A DNA stretch of 64,000 bases. Origin: Allodiplogaster sudhausi (taxonomy: Eukaryota; Nematoda; Chromadorea; Rhabditida; Diplogasteridae). Shown piece by piece: positions 11,241 through 24,700 of the stretch. The stretch is from contig CALZFC010000043.1 of assembly GCA_945643635.1 (NCBI GenBank), forward strand, positions 2,500,501 through 2,564,500, given 5' to 3'. The first letter of the stretch is position 1. Each line of letters starts with the position of its first letter. Both the position numbers and the translations under genes were made by a program. The notes under the pieces are model-generated. The model saw only the letters and a list, made by a program, of their open reading frames with translations. It was not told where the DNA came from and made no database searches.

Positions 11241-12271
11241 AGAGCAGAGACAACCACAGGCCGAGAGTGCTTAGAGGCCTGCACTGAGCCGGTCATGGCC
11301 TGCAGTGAGCAGAAGAGTACTCCTCCTGCCTCGCCTGGTACTGCTCACTCCTCTCCCCTCACATGCTAAGCTGATCAAACAGCTTTTCTTCACCACATCC
11401 AAATTATCCAATCAGACTGGAAGAAAGAAATTGAGACGAGAATAGAATGAAAGAACAAATGCAAACATTCAATCGTAATGCAGGATTAGTCGTTCGAAGT
11501 GGCACAAACAATGATTTACAACATGAAAAAGTGATCGAGAGGGAGATCAACTTGAATGAAGAGACCAAAAGAAAAGTGTCAGAAGGAACCAAAAAAAGAG
11601 AGTACAGTAGCAAATTGTATGTCATGTCGACTACGAATTTATTAAAATGTACAACTGATTATAAAAATGTGAGCCTGAATACAAGGCAACTCGGTAATGT
11701 ACTTGTTTAAATTGGCCAAAATCGGCACAAGCAAGCTACGAGTACGAAAGAGACCGAAAGAGAATATGTGCAAGGAAAATGTTCACAATTTCTAAGCAAG
11801 AGCATTGATACAATTACGATATTGTTCATGACTTTTATTCCCGAGTGTAAGTGTTCCGTTAATTACAATACTTTTTCTGATGATTTAAACATCTGTATTT
11901 ACGCAGGGAGCACATGCACAGCGCTGGGATTCACGTCATGATTTGTGTAATGGACATTTTTATTGCGTAAATATTTTTGTATTTCCTTTTAGAAATTTTA
12001 TATTCCCTTGTTTTAGTTATAGCGCTACGTCATATCGATGATGTGTGCAGATTTTATTAGCCTTTTACGTTTTTACTTTGCTGGTTCTGCTGAGCTTTTT
12101 GTCAAGGAGATGTGTATATAACTCATGTTTACAAAAATAACAATGCGTTCCTTGCATCCGTTCGTTTCCTGTTTATTTATTCATTGCTCGTTCTCGACAG
12201 TTCTTATGAACTCCTCGATCTCTGAATCACTCTCCCTTTGTCTCCCTCAATCTCCTTATCCTTTTTCTCTC

Positions 12272-12314
<43 letters not shown>

Positions 12315-12877
12315 TCTGTCTCTCTCTCTGTGTCTCTCCTTGTTCTCTCTAACTGCACATTCAACTGTCCTCACCAATGTTTGCACTGCCTTTTCGAGTG
12401 GCTTTGATCTATCGAGAGGGAGCTATTCTTATGGACGGAAGGAATTAGAAGAGAAGCTGCAGTCGGCAGAAGAAGTAAGGGAGAGGCCGAGCAACTGGAG
12501 TGCATAACAGGAGAGAGAGAGAGGGGGAGAGAGAGAGAGAGGGAGAGAGAGAGGGAGAGAGAGAGTCAGACATAGCGAGAGACAGAAAGCGAGAGAAAGA
12601 GAGGAGTGAGAGAGAGAGAAAGAGAGGACTGAGAGATAGAGAGAAAGAGAGGAGTGGGAAATAAGAGAAAGAGAGGACAGCAAAGGGGAAAGTTCCCGAG
12701 AGTGGATAGCAAATCTGGCGATATTCCCAGTAGTAATGTCGGTAGAGAATCCTCTGGCAATCCCAATTTGAAAAATTCGAAATAAGCGTCCTTTTGATAT
12801 CCGATGACAATAAATGCACATGCATATATGTATTTCTACTTTATATTTTTAATTTGCACACTAACCGTTTTACTCTT

Positions 12878-12916
<39 letters not shown>

Positions 12917-13500
12917 GCTTTGCAATAATGCCTGCGAATATGCCTGAAAGCTTAGTTGGAGACAGACGCCAAAATCAATCGTCTAGCGCGAGAGCCGCCA
13001 GAGGCAGTGTGAAGAGAGAACGGGGTGGCAGAGAAGTATGGCGAAGATGTAGGGAGAGAGAGAGAGAGAGAAAGAGAGAGGGAAAGGGAGAGTGAGAGAC
13101 TGAGCGAAATGCGGAGGGTTGTCCAAAGAAAAGTTGTATTGGAAAGACATAGATAAAAGTCTCTCTCTCAGCACTGCAATTTCTGGAATGTGAAGTTAAT
13201 AAAGCTTAGCCGCTATTTTGTGATGGACAGTAATGCTCGCTCATTATCTCCGTGTTAATCTTTATCTAACTCTCTCTTCCTTAATAACGCTCTCTCTCTC
13301 TCTCTCTTTCTTTCTTTCTCTTTGTCCTTTTATTATTATTTTTAACGGATAACCCTTCGAATAGAAACTTCTTCCTTCCACTGGAAGTGCTCCTTGTTGG
13401 TAATGTGTTATTCGCTGACCATTCTCGTCATTGGAGACCAATAACGAGGACGGGGAAATAGAGAACTAGAGTGTGTGCTAAAGAGAGATAGAGAGGGAGG

Positions 13501-13536
<36 letters not shown>

Positions 13537-14276
13537 AGAGAGGGAAGAGGTAGAGGGAGAGGGAGATGGTGATGGAAGCAGTCAAGAAAAGGCAAAGAAG
13601 ACAAAGAGCAGCTAGGCGGAAGAAAATGAGAAAGGATCCGTAGAGAGGAAGAGAGTGCTGGGAGATTCAGGGAACGAGGGAGAGAGTGGGAAAGAAAGAA
13701 AGAAGAACTGCATTTTGTATTCGCCTGAATGAGCGGTGCATTGTCTCTGTTCTACCAGAGATCTGCCTGCCCTCTCTTCCACAGCTGATTCGTCCTCCTC
13801 TTCTCCTTTCTTGGAATTGACGTGTTCCTCTCAGATGCAACTCAATACCTTCGCTTCAAACTCCCTCTGGGCAGCAAATGAATGGGAAGAATTTGGCTGT
13901 GCAGCAGACCCACTCTTCTCGCCGATTCACTTAGCCAAACAAATTGGACTTCCTTCCTCTCTTTCATGGACGCTTCTCTCTCACAATTATTGTTCCATAC
14001 AATCTTGGCATAAAGCGGAGCGTAGGAGAGCCAGAGTTTTAATACTCAAGTATTCCGGATGAAAATCGTCAGTTCTCTTATCTTAATCAAATTCAAGTTC
14101 ATTTCGTCTTTCTCGCATACTTCTTTTTCGTTTCCGGCTATGCATTTTAGCACATCTCCCTCGCTCTCCCTTACTCTCTCTCTCCCTCTCTCTCTTTCAT
14201 TCTCTCTCTCTCGTTCTCTCTCATTCTCTCTCGCTCTCTCTCACTCTGTGACTCCCTTTTGCTCTCTCTCTATCTT

Positions 14277-14315
<39 letters not shown>

Positions 14316-15799
14316 TGCTCTCTCACGCTCTATTTTTCTCATCCGAGGCATGAATACTCCGTGTTCTCTCGTTTCACTTATCCCTTCGCCTTCAAACCAA
14401 CTTTCCCATAAAGCGTCCCTGGGGCTGTCTTAGGTAGCCACTCTTTCATTCAGCCTGGTTAGAAGTGCCCACTGAATTACTCTCTTCCATCTTTGTTTCC
14501 CTGTTCTCTCTCCTCCTTTTGCCCTCTCCTTGGCTCTCCCTTTCTCTGTTCCTCACTGAATATACTACATTCACTCACAGCTTCTGGATTTTTGAATTCA
14601 TTATTGTTAAGATGATTACTGAAAGTAAGATGAGAGAGACGAGCGAGAGAAATTGTGGAAAGATAGAGAGCGAAGGAAGCGAAAGAGAGCGCTAGAGAGA
14701 TAGGGAGAGAGAGAGGGAAGGAGGGACAGAGAGAGAGAGGGAGAGAGAGAGAGAGATATATAGTAATAGAGAGGATAAAGTAGAGGAATTAGAGAGATCG
14801 ACAGGAAGAAAACCAGCTTGCAAGCCCTTCATCCTTTGTAGAGAACCGTTATCCATCACAAATCTGACAGCGCAGTAAATCGTCTGCTCCACAAGACATT
14901 TCCATTCTTGTTTCTCGTGTCACAACTTTCGCTGATAAGAGTGCCACTTTATCATTTTCCCCTCTTGCCATTCTTGCTTCTCCGACCCGGGGTTGTGACT
15001 TTCCAGCGTTGAGCCAAGAGATTAGGCCTCATACAAGGGATCTTTTCATTCATTATTAGATATTCACTGTTGTGTATGTGAAACAGGTGAGTACAAGCAA
15101 TTGTTTCTCCTGGGAAACTACCCTGGAATGAGCAGCGACAGTGAGAATATCCTGCTTTATTTGCCTGCCTCCTCTCACTCACTTTCCTCACTTTCTTCTC
15201 TCCTCTCTTTCTCTCTCCTCCCAACCACACACTCACTTGCTCTGGCTCGCCCTAATTTCAACACCAATCGAGCCCATCTTTTTTCCTCACCATTTCCCTC
15301 GACTCTCTCTCTTCATTATTTTCTGGCTCTCTCCGCTTACTGTTCTATATACACCTACGTACATATCTAAGATTCTAGCATCTCTTCCTCGGCCTTGTAG
15401 TGTTACGACATTTTTTCAGGTTAAATTTTACTGGCATAACCTATGTTATGATTTTGCTTGAGAGAAATTGAAAGCCTCGCTTCACGACCTCTCACCCATT
15501 CGTTTATGTTTTATGTTGACTGGCTCTCTCTCTCTCTCTCTCTCTCTCGCTCTCCCTCTTTCTCTCCCTCTATTTCATTCATTCTCATTCTCTTTCACTC
15601 TCTGCTACTCTCAATTTCACACCCTTTCTAGAAAGCTTTCTGTTGATTCTCTTCCTTCACTTATTCTATTTCTTCTCTCCTCCTTCATTGCTTGATCAGC
15701 CTGCGGATGCGCAGACAATGAACGGCCACGCCACTGTCCACCACAACAAAGGAGGGCGAGAGTTTATGAATAAGACGGGAGAAATGGAGAGGGAGAAAG

Positions 15800-15848
<49 letters not shown>

Positions 15849-15923
15849 AAGGAGAGATCACGGCGTGAAGCTCCGATTTGACATCTTTCTCGAGTTCTCG
15901 GAGGTATTACCTGATTGGTTTCT

Positions 15924-15997
<74 letters not shown>

Positions 15998-16385
15998 GCC
16001 CCACGGTCTCACTCTCTCTTTCTCTATTCTCTCCTTTTTCCTTTTCCATTCCCCATATCCTCATACTGATGAGATCCTTGCAGTCTGCCTCGCAGGTCAT
16101 GGACTATCCCGTTTTCCATTCTCCCATTTCCTCGGTTCTACAATTTCTACTCTGTGTCTCTCCCTGTTTTTTCTCCGTTGCCAATTTTTCCCTACTCCTA
16201 TTTTCTCTGCCAGCCGAGTTCGTCTTCCCACTGCACCATTCGTTTGCTTTATTCGATTAATCATGCATCTGATTTCATCCAATGTATGTTTTGAGAGAGA
16301 CGAAATAGATGTGGGAGAGGCTGCACTGACGGTGTCCTTGTCCTTGCCCACTCCATCGGCGTGGCTTGGCTCTCCTCTCCGTCAG
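10491..16385. other. 5.9-kb gene-poor interval rich in GA/CT microsatellites
   Basis: Holds many GA or CT tracts (for example 10990-11030, 11187-11240, 12275-12345, 12505-12690, 12875-12912, 13480-13570, 14160-14335, 14695-14760, 15795-15850, 15925-16010). The open frames here are low-complexity Ser-Leu or Arg-Glu repeats from these tracts. The segment 11300-12200 is plain AT-rich DNA. I see no exon with both splice signals and a believable peptide. It may hold promoters of the divergent tetraspanin and leishmanolysin genes. Confidence 0.6.
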
Positions 16386-19300
16386 ATGCCCTCCGGGCAT
16401 TCCCGAGGCATCCGCAGCAGTCGCCTTTCCTCTCTTCTCTTCATTCTCACCTTTGTCCTTCCGCCTTCCCTGACCCTCCCATGCACATATCAGGTGAGAA
16501 ATATTTGTCTTGCTCTTCTTGATTAAATAATTTGCTTTATTATGAGAAAAAGATAATGCGTAAATAGAGAAAAACGGCAATAAATTGTAGAATCCCACGA
16601 TTGATGACGTGATCCTCGGCGTGGCCCCCCTTGTGGAAGATGAGGAAGAGGGAAGGGGTAGAGACAAAAGAGCAGCGCCGTTCTTACCCGAGGCAGTCGT
16701 CCACGATGACTTTGAGCCACTTCGCATTCATCTCCACTACGATGAGACCATTGAAAGGTACATATGTACATATGGATCAAAGGGTTTTTTCAATAGTTAA
16801 ATGAATCGGTAGCGTCAAATTACAGCCATAATTTAAATTTCTAATTTGCAGACTTTCGCCGGACAAGCAGCTCTATGTAAATGTCAGTGCTATCATATTT
16901 GTACAAAACGAATGAGAATTGTAGAAGTTGCTGAAAACGATGCACTTTTGATGAGAGAAGAAAAGATCTTTCTTCAGAGCAGTCTTCTGCCTGAGGCTGT
17001 TGGATTCTGGGAACGGGTTCTCCGAGTACGTCGCTCAGTTCATCCGCTTCTTCTCAAAAGGTTATTTTTAAGCTTTTATTTCAAAATACTTGCTTGATAC
17101 TTCATTGCAGTTTTTCTGTTTGCTTTCTTTTCATATTTTTCTCATTTCCTCAACTCTTCATGCTTTCCCTGGCAGAAAATGCATCGAGTCGTACTACCTG
17201 CTGGACAAGAGAGCGGGTTCCCTGGCCTGTGGCAAGGCCTGCGCCCCCTCCACTGTCTGTGGAGAGAGTGTCATTCCAGCTGAGCATCTCCAGGTATGCA
17301 ATTTCAAGCATGCGTTCTTCTTGTCTCTCAGGATGTCAAAATCGCATCTTATTTTATTTACCGCTTAATTACGTGGTTACGTTTAATATTTACAGTGGCT
17401 GCTATTTACACTATAAATAAGTCAACGTAATTCTGAATAAATCTCTCCCGTAATTCTGAATAAATCTCTCCAGCCATGCCACTTCTGCCTGGACGCGGGA
17501 GGCTGCGGCCGAGTTGGCCAGGCAGGCCAGGGCATTCCCTCGGCCGACTTCGTCTTGTATGTCTCTTCCAGCCACTCCTCTCGCTGTGATCGCAACGACA
17601 CCCTCGCATATGCAGCTCACTGCCAGCTTGACGCCCTTCTCGATCGGTCAGAGCTCTCTCTTTCTCTCGCTCTCTCCATCTCTCCCCCTCTCTCTTTCTC
17701 TTCACCTCTCCCCTCTCTATCTCCACCTCTCTCTTTCTCTCTCTCTCCTCTCTCTCCACCTCTATCTTTCTCTCTCTCCTCTCTCTCTCCACCTCTCTCT
17801 TTCGGTGTCCTGATTTTTGGTCAAATGATAGTTGGTCACCTGATTGTTGGTCAAATGATTTGTGGTCACATGATTGCTGGTCAAATGATTCTTGGTCACA
17901 TGATTTTGGCCTGGGAATCATTTGACCAATAATCATTTGACCAAAAATCACGTGACCAAGAATCATTTGACCAACAATCATGTGACCACAAATCATTTGA
18001 CCAACAATCAAAAGTTTTTTTACCAACAATCAGGTGACCAACTATCATTTGACCAAAAATCATGGAGCCCTCTCTTTCTCTCCATCTCTCCCTCCTCTCT
18101 CTATCTCTCTTCGTGCTCTAGCCCCATCGCCGGCCACGTGAACCTGTGCCCGTCGGCCCTCTCCACCCACACTCACGACCAGGAGCTGCTAGTGTCTACA
18201 GTTAAGCACGAGATCCTCCACGCCCTCGCCTTTTCCGCCGGCCTCTTCGCCTTCTTCCGCGATTCCAATGGAAAACCTCGGACGAAACGGTTGCTATTTT
18301 CTCTTTTCTTTCGTTCTTCGTTTTCACATAGAACCTTAATTTTTTAAAGACTCTATAATTAGCGTAAAACAGTTTCAAAATAGAACAATTCCCTGTCGTA
18401 ACAGGAATCAGTACGGCAAGCCAGTCACACTGAATCGAGATAAGGGATACTACGAGTGGGATTCAAACACCATCGACACTATTCTCAGGCCTTCGTGGTG
18501 GACTGCGGAAGGACCCGTACGATCCTCTCCCCTGCCATTCCGCTCCCCACTCTGCACTTCTTGAGGTTGTTCACTCCGTGCAAGTTCTTGTGACACCTCG
18601 AGTGAGAGAAGAAGCCAGACGACACTTCGGATGCGATGGCCTGGAGGGAGCAGAACTAGAGAATCAGGGAGGAGACGGCACGGCACTCACGCACTGGGAG
18701 AAACGGGTCTATGAGGTTAGAGAGAACATAGAAATTGAATGACAGAGAGAGAGAGCGATTGAGAGAGAGCAGAGAGAGATAGAGAGGGGGGGGGGAGAGA
18801 GAGAGCAGAGAGAGAGAAAGATGAGGGGTGGAGAGAGATAGCGAGAGAGTGAGGAAGACTGGATGTTGCAGAACGAAGCGATGACGGGTACGCATACACA
18901 GAACCCTGTATATTCGCGGATAACATTCGCCCTCCTGGAAGACACGGGCTGGTACAAGCCGAATTATGAGTCAGTTTGCTTGCTATCGACTCTCTTCTCG
19001 ATCTCTAATTTTGTTTTTCGTTAAACATTTCTGTTTAATAATATACAACTCTTACTTGTAGGATAGCAGAGGAGTTGCACTGGGGAGCAGGCCTTGGCTG
19101 CGATTTCGCACTGAAGAGTTGCGGAGAATGGATTCAGAAGAGGAGAGAGAAGTCAGTTCAGAGGGGAGAGAGACCAGAGTGAAAAAGGAGAGAGCTGCAT
19201 GGCCTGCTTCCAGCAACTCCAGTCTCTTGCCCTTCTGCGACCACATCAAGCACGATGGACGACGCTCTCTTGCTGTTACCAAGTACGCAATCATTTATTT

Positions 19301-19758
19301 TGTATAGCTATTGTAATGCCATTCTTCTCTCATTCTCCATATTTTTTATCTCTCTCGTTATCCCTCTCTCGTTCCGCCTCTCTCTCTTTCGCGGTTTCCC
19401 TCTCTCGCTCTCGTTCTGCCTCTCTCTCTCTCTCGCTCTCTCTCTCTCGCTCTCCCTCTCTTTCGTTCTGCCTTTCCCTCTCTCTCGCGCTCTCTCTCTC
19501 TCTCGCTCTCCCTCTCTTTCGTTCTGCCTCTCTCTCTCTCTCGCTCTCCCTCTCTTTCGTTCTGCCTCTCTCTCTCTCTCGCGCTCTCTCTCTCTCTCTC
19601 CCTCTTTCTCTCCCACTCCCTCTCTCTCTCTCTCTCGGTCTGCCTCTCTCTCCCTCTTTCTCTCGCTCTTCCTCTCTTTCGTTCTGCCTCTCTCTCTCCC
19701 TCTTTCTCTCGCTCTCCCTCTCTTTTGTTCTGCCTCTCTCTCCCTCTCTTTCGTTCTG

Positions 19759-19797
<39 letters not shown>

Positions 19798-21018
19798 CTG
19801 CCTCTCTCTCCAGATGCACAATGCAGCGAGACTCGGTGGCCCTGTGCAACCTCATACCGTTCTCTTCTCCTCTACCCCGTCAATTTCGCAACTTGGCATC
19901 TCTGGGGGGCGTTCAGCAGGCTGTAAGTTCAATGTGCCTTTAATATCTACCCCAATCTGCGCTCGCTGTTTATCTGGGTTATCAAGGTTGGCAACTTCAT
20001 GTCCTACCCCAGGGTCTCCGCTACTACGGGGGCTCAGTGGAGTTGGCCGACTTCTGTCCGTACAATCAAGAATTTGAATGGAAGACAACCTCCGCTTCTT
20101 CTTCCTCAAAGGAACGCCGCCGTGATTCTCGTTGCGAGATTGAATCGAATCGCGCAGAGGAAGACGATCTACTCGAGGTTCCACTTTCTCTTTCTCTCTT
20201 CCCTCCTAGCAAACAGGTTCTTTGTCTGTCTTCCTGCACTTCATCGCAATAGTGAAATGCCACCACGGGGACATGTGCGGTCCCGTGGTGTAGCAGTTAG
20301 CACTCAGGACTCTGAATCCTGCGACGGGAGTTCAAATCTCCCCGGGACCTTCACTTTTGCAATCATTTTAGATATACGGAGAGTCGTCTCGTTGCATAGA
20401 CCTTGCCAAAGCATGGACTGAACGGAAGTGCGGGCGCGTAAGAACATTTGCTCACTACATGGCAGGGTGTTACCATGTGAGGTTCCGTCTCTATTATGTA
20501 ACTGAAATAAATATTCTAAAAAATGCGCTAATGGTGGTTTTCTAATGTTTACCATGAGACCTGAAGGCTCGCGAAATTAGCTCCGATCAGTTTCCTAATT
20601 TTACAGCACGAATGCATTAATGGGACACTTCATATCGGCGTCTTCAACTCTACGGAACTCTACCCATGCTATGGCCATGGACAGCCGATTCATATACGAC
20701 GGGTCAGGGATTATTCCGCCTCTCATTGTATTTCCCGAGATACTCAGTAAGCAAAATTAAAGACGGTAATAAAGAAACAATCTCGACTTTTAATTACAGA
20801 TGATAAGCGGGTGGCTGCGGGAGGGAATCCTAGCATGTCCAGAATGCACAGAACTCTGCAAGGAGTGTCGGGAGGCCCTGGCCGACCCGCCTCAAGACAT
20901 AGGCGACCCTCCACTGGCAGAGCCTTGTTCTTCATCTATGATTACTTCATTCATCACTCTGCTACTTCTAGTCTTCTTTTCTCCTTATCTTCCCGCCTTT
21001 CCACTCTTTCATCTTTGA
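16386..21018 (+). CDS. lmln: leishmanolysin-like (M8) zinc metalloprotease, invadolysin type, predicted GPI-anchored
   Basis: Sixteen phase-consistent exons: 16386-16493, 16591-16757, 16852-16886, 16925-17060, 17176-17293, 17474-17646, 18122-18289, 18405-18516, 18566-18715, 18872-18969, 19062-19151, 19214-19282, 19814-19922, 20013-20177, 20607-20702, 20800-21018. They give about 670 residues. Features in order: signal peptide ([19 protein letters not shown]), [35 protein letters not shown]-region zinc site HEILHALAF (HExxH, exon at 18122), third zinc histidine in THWEKR (exon at 18566), [16 protein letters not shown], Cys-rich C-terminal part, then a hydrophobic C-terminus typical of a GPI signal. 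M8 enzymes are secreted or surface endopeptidases; the invadolysin branch acts in cell migration and mitosis. Compared with relatives, the segment between 20177 and 20607 (around the conserved WGSGC motif) was not found. Introns contain a foldback repeat, CT tracts and a tRNA gene. Confidence 0.93.
17811..18062. repeat. foldback (hairpin) element built of TGATT-NTTGGTCA repeats
   Basis: The left arm (17811-17908) is a tandem array of about 15-bp units of the form TGATTNTTGGTCA(A/C). The right arm (17916-18062) is the same array inverted (TGACCAANAATCA). A short CCTGGG-containing loop separates them. The right arm carries a small T-rich interruption near 18010-18020. It lies in the intron between the M8 exons 17474-17646 and 18122-18289, so the pre-mRNA would form a hairpin of roughly 100 bp. 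Confidence 0.9.
19330..19813. repeat. long CT-rich compound satellite in leishmanolysin intron
   Basis: About 480 bp of (CT)n broken by recurring CTCGCTCTCCCTCTCTTTCGTTCTGC-like units of variable length, so it is a compound micro/minisatellite. It fills the intron before the exon at 19814 and supplies that exon's polypyrimidine tract. A GA-rich counterpart fills the intron at 18720-18845. Confidence 0.9.
20279..20350 (+). tRNA. tRNA-Gln (CTG anticodon)
   Basis: Acceptor stem GGTCCCG pairs with CGGGACC over all seven positions. The D-arm is TGGTGTAGCAGTTAGCA, the anticodon arm CAGGA-CTCTGAA-TCCTG carries anticodon CTG, and the T-arm is CGGGAG-TTCAAAT-CTCCC. There is no intron, and the A and B box sequences for RNA polymerase III are good. 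It lies in sense inside an intron of the leishmanolysin-like gene, between exons ending at 20177 and starting at 20607. The perfect stems argue for a working gene rather than a decayed tRNA-derived repeat. Confidence 0.93.
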
Positions 21019-21741
21019 TATCGGTGACATCCCAGTATTATCGCTCTCTTATCACAACCATTATGCCAGTGGATGCTAGACGTGAATTGTTCCAAACGGG
21101 TAACTTCGACACCAGGATTGCAGAATCTGCTAGAACGGAAGAACACAAGCCACAATGCGTGTACCTTTCAAGGATATTCCTCCTTTTCTGTTAATTAACT
21201 AATAATGATAAACGGCATTCATAAACAGGAACAACCTTACGATAGCTACCTTCATCACATGGAATGAATTACAATTAAGCGAAAGCAGCGGAAACGGAAC
21301 ATACTATAAGCTGATATGGGAAATGGGTATGTGTATAGCGATAGTTGGTCTGACTCTTCCGAGGTATTTCATCAATCTACAAGTACTAAACAGAATGGTA
21401 ATAATATGAATGGGGCATTGATATACTGGGATGGAGATGCAGACTGCCAGTGAGCTGATGTGAGGATGGAGAAGACATCATGGGCATGTGAATGGTCAAG
21501 ACATTTCGATATTTCAGTGCAAAGATATCTCCATAGATTAACATTAGCTTGCGGAAGATAGCACCTATCCCACCTTATATGAATGGAGAATGCGTGCACA
21601 GTGAGGGAAGTTGAGCACAAAGGAGATGGGACATCTTACAGGGGTAACAATAACATTTCTCACTGCTAAACTCCCCCCACTTTTTAGGGGAGGGAGAGAG
21701 AACAAATGTTAAGTTAATAACAAAACATTTCTTTCAGCCTC
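21019..21741. other. intergenic interval between convergent leishmanolysin and anillin genes
   Basis: AT-rich DNA holding the 3' ends of two convergent genes. A minus-strand frame at 21620-21372 is open but has no recognisable peptide and no supporting splice signals. I see nothing else. Confidence 0.6.
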
Positions 21742-24700
21742 TCAAACTGCCCTCGAAACGGGAGCTGACCAGAGCAAGAGATTGTGGATTGTCTTGTTGA
21801 GAATGTCCACCCATATATTCAGCTCGGCCTTGCTGTCCGCTGCCATCAGAACCCTTCAACAAAAGTTTTACTTTCAAACAACAACATTAACTAATCGGTG
21901 ATTAAGAGAATGCTTTGGATTGTTTTAATTTCGTTCCAATTCGAAAAAGTCCAACCTGAGTTTCTCCATTTGTTTGTTGCCTTGACTGGAAGAGGACTCA
22001 GACGGGTCCTTCGGTATCCACACATCAACATGGAACGAGTTCGGGAACGGACACAACTCCTTCGCCTCCGCCTGCACTCCATTCGAGGCACTCGTTGAGA
22101 GATCAATCAATACCAGCCATTCCTGCAGGGAGAACGGATATTAAGAAGAAGGGGAAGAGAAAGAACAAGATCATTGCCTACCTTGGTTGTTTCGTCCTCG
22201 GGACATCGCCAGAATCGCATCTCCCCACTCTGCAGCCCACACCAGTAACGAGTCCACGACCCGAGTCCCTCGGGGGGAGTTCGTTGGTAAAGAGAAAGGA
22301 ATCCACGGTGCAGCACATCTCCCTTCTCCATTGCGTATCTTCAGAAATGGAACTTTGAATAGCTGAACCTTGAAATGATAAATAAAAGAGCGACCTCTTT
22401 ATCTTGAGAACCATGGATCCTTCGAGTGGATGCATCGCATCTTGCAGAGAATGCTTGCGACGGTCAACGCTGTGGATGTCGAGGGAGAGACGGCCGACGA
22501 GTTGGAAGGAAGAGTCACCGATCACTTGGGGATGGCTGATGGAAGATGACGTCATCGAGGACTGCAAGGACAGGAAGCAGAGAGAATGAGAATGAGACAC
22601 AGAGAGAGAGAGAGAGAGAAAGAGAGAGAGTACGAATAAGAGAGAAACGAAAGAGAAAGAGTCAAAGAGAAACAGAGAACGAGAGAAGCGAACGAGAAAG
22701 AAAGAGTCAGAGAAAAGCAGAGAACGAGAAGAGAGGAGCGAAAGAGAACGAGGAACAGAAAGAGAAAATAGAAGCGAAAGAGAAAGAAGGAAGCGAACGA
22801 GATGAGACAGAGAAAGAAAAGAGTTCACTTAAAAAAAAAACCTTCTTCTTGAGTGTTCCGCTCTTCAGTTTGTACTTTTCCTCGTGAGCGAGTTGTTCTC
22901 TGCCCGTCCTCAGAGAGTACACTTCAATCTTGCAGCAGAAGTCGGGTGCAAGCTGCTCAAGGCGAAGGAACTGTCCGAACTCGAGGACTCCCTCAAGAAC
23001 TCATATCATTACATCCCATCAATTATTGTACAAAAACTAACAGTAATAAAATAATGAGTTTAGAAGAGCTGAACCTTTCTGCGTGCTGCGTCATCACTGG
23101 AGAGAAGAGCCGTGTGGTGGACATGAGAGCCGTACTTAAGCAGGATTATGAAGTAGTACAGGAAGCTCTCTGAAAATGGATCAAATATTAAAGGGTCAAA
23201 AATTACTTTTCGCGAAGATAATTCGAAAACAAACCTCCACTCGCGAATCCCAGATTTCCCGCAGCGAAATCTCGGCTGAGAGGAACGGAAATACTTGAGA
23301 TGACCATAGCTCCTGTGATTGAAACAGTATTTCAATGGAAAGATCGCTTGAAGAATGAAAGGACGAAACCTCTGGGGCCACTGGCAGATCGAATTCCATT
23401 GCGGAGATCCTCGACCGTCTTCAGGAGACAACGACGAGTCTCCGTTGCAACCAGCAAAGCACGTTGAGCGTCCACCTGCGAACATGCAAAGTGGATTCAT
23501 CCCGTTCTTGCATCCTCTGTGGTCAACCATCCTTGAACTGGTGTGACAACATAAAAGTAATTTTTAATAACACAAGTGAAATCAGATATTCTAAATTTAC
23601 AGAATTAAAATAGAATTCCCAAGAACCTCTTCACGCGACCCTCGGAACTGTGTCTGGCGACAGAAGGAGAGGGCTCGGCTGGCCTGCGAGATCTGCTCTT
23701 GCTGTACTGAGATGGACTGCTGGAGACGAGCCTGAAAACCAAGAAGGATAATGAAAGTAAGATTATTTAGTTTCATAACAAGACATAAGGCTCTCGAAAA
23801 GCAACCTCCTCTTCCTGGACATCGAACGACTTCTCCGCCCTGCTGCTGTGCCCGCCAATGACCTGCAAGGCAAGCAAAGTTATAGACTAAAGGAGCATGA
23901 ACCCGCACCTGTCCAACGCCGACAGCCGCGAGAGAACTGTCCGAAGATGGAGTGCGGAAGTCGATCTTCTCGAGACTCTTGGCTTGGTCTGCCTTGTCGT
24001 ATCTCCTCTTTCTGTAGAAGGACACGGTGTGGACGAGGCTGCCTGAACCTCCTTCTGAGGCAGTCTGCAATGGAGATGTTCATTCCTTTATAATGTTCAA
24101 GTCGCCAACCCCCAAATTATCAGGTTTCAAAAGGGAATTTGTTTCAGAATGTGATGACCTCGTCTTCAGTGGAGCCTTCCGAAGCTGGCGGGGGGGGCGG
24201 AGCATTGAAAACGGGGTGGGCGGGGCGAAGAGAAGCTGCCGCTGCCTCCTCAGCCTCTTCTTGCTTTCTTTTCTCCTCTTGTTCTAGCCATTCTCTCTCT
24301 GCTCTCTCCTCCTTCTCTCTCTGCTGTCTAAGTCTCTCCGAAAGTTCTGCTCTCTCCCTCTCTCTCTCCTCCTTCTCCGCTTCCTCGAGAATCCTCTCCG
24401 GTGTTGCCTTCGGTGCAATTCCTGTCATCTGCTAAAAGATTCCTCATCAATTGAAACCAACATTCCTTTTCTTAAAGAAAGACATAATCTTCTTCTCGGA
24501 AAAGAAAGCGTGAACCTTGCCGGGACTTCTGGCATCCATGAAGTGGAATGCCTGGTCGATGATTAGGCTGGCCGCATCTTCCATCTCTTCTTCTTCTTCT
24601 TCTCCCTCCGATTCCGTCTCAATCATTTCTTCATCTTCTTCCGTTCCTTTCTCTGGTACTTCGCGAGGCGGGGGCGGGCAAAGAAGTCGAGGAGATTTAC

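Noticed and set aside
20214..20284. Extra metalloprotease exon (CAAACAGGTTCTTTG...) after a CCTAG acceptor
   Set aside because: It is open, but the peptide does not resemble the conserved WGSGC segment expected there, and its donor would fall inside the tRNA gene.
20351..20560. tRNA-derived SINE extending from the tRNA-Gln
   Set aside because: The tRNA stems are perfect and no second copy of the following sequence is seen in the window; a gene is the simpler reading, though a single copy cannot exclude a SINE.
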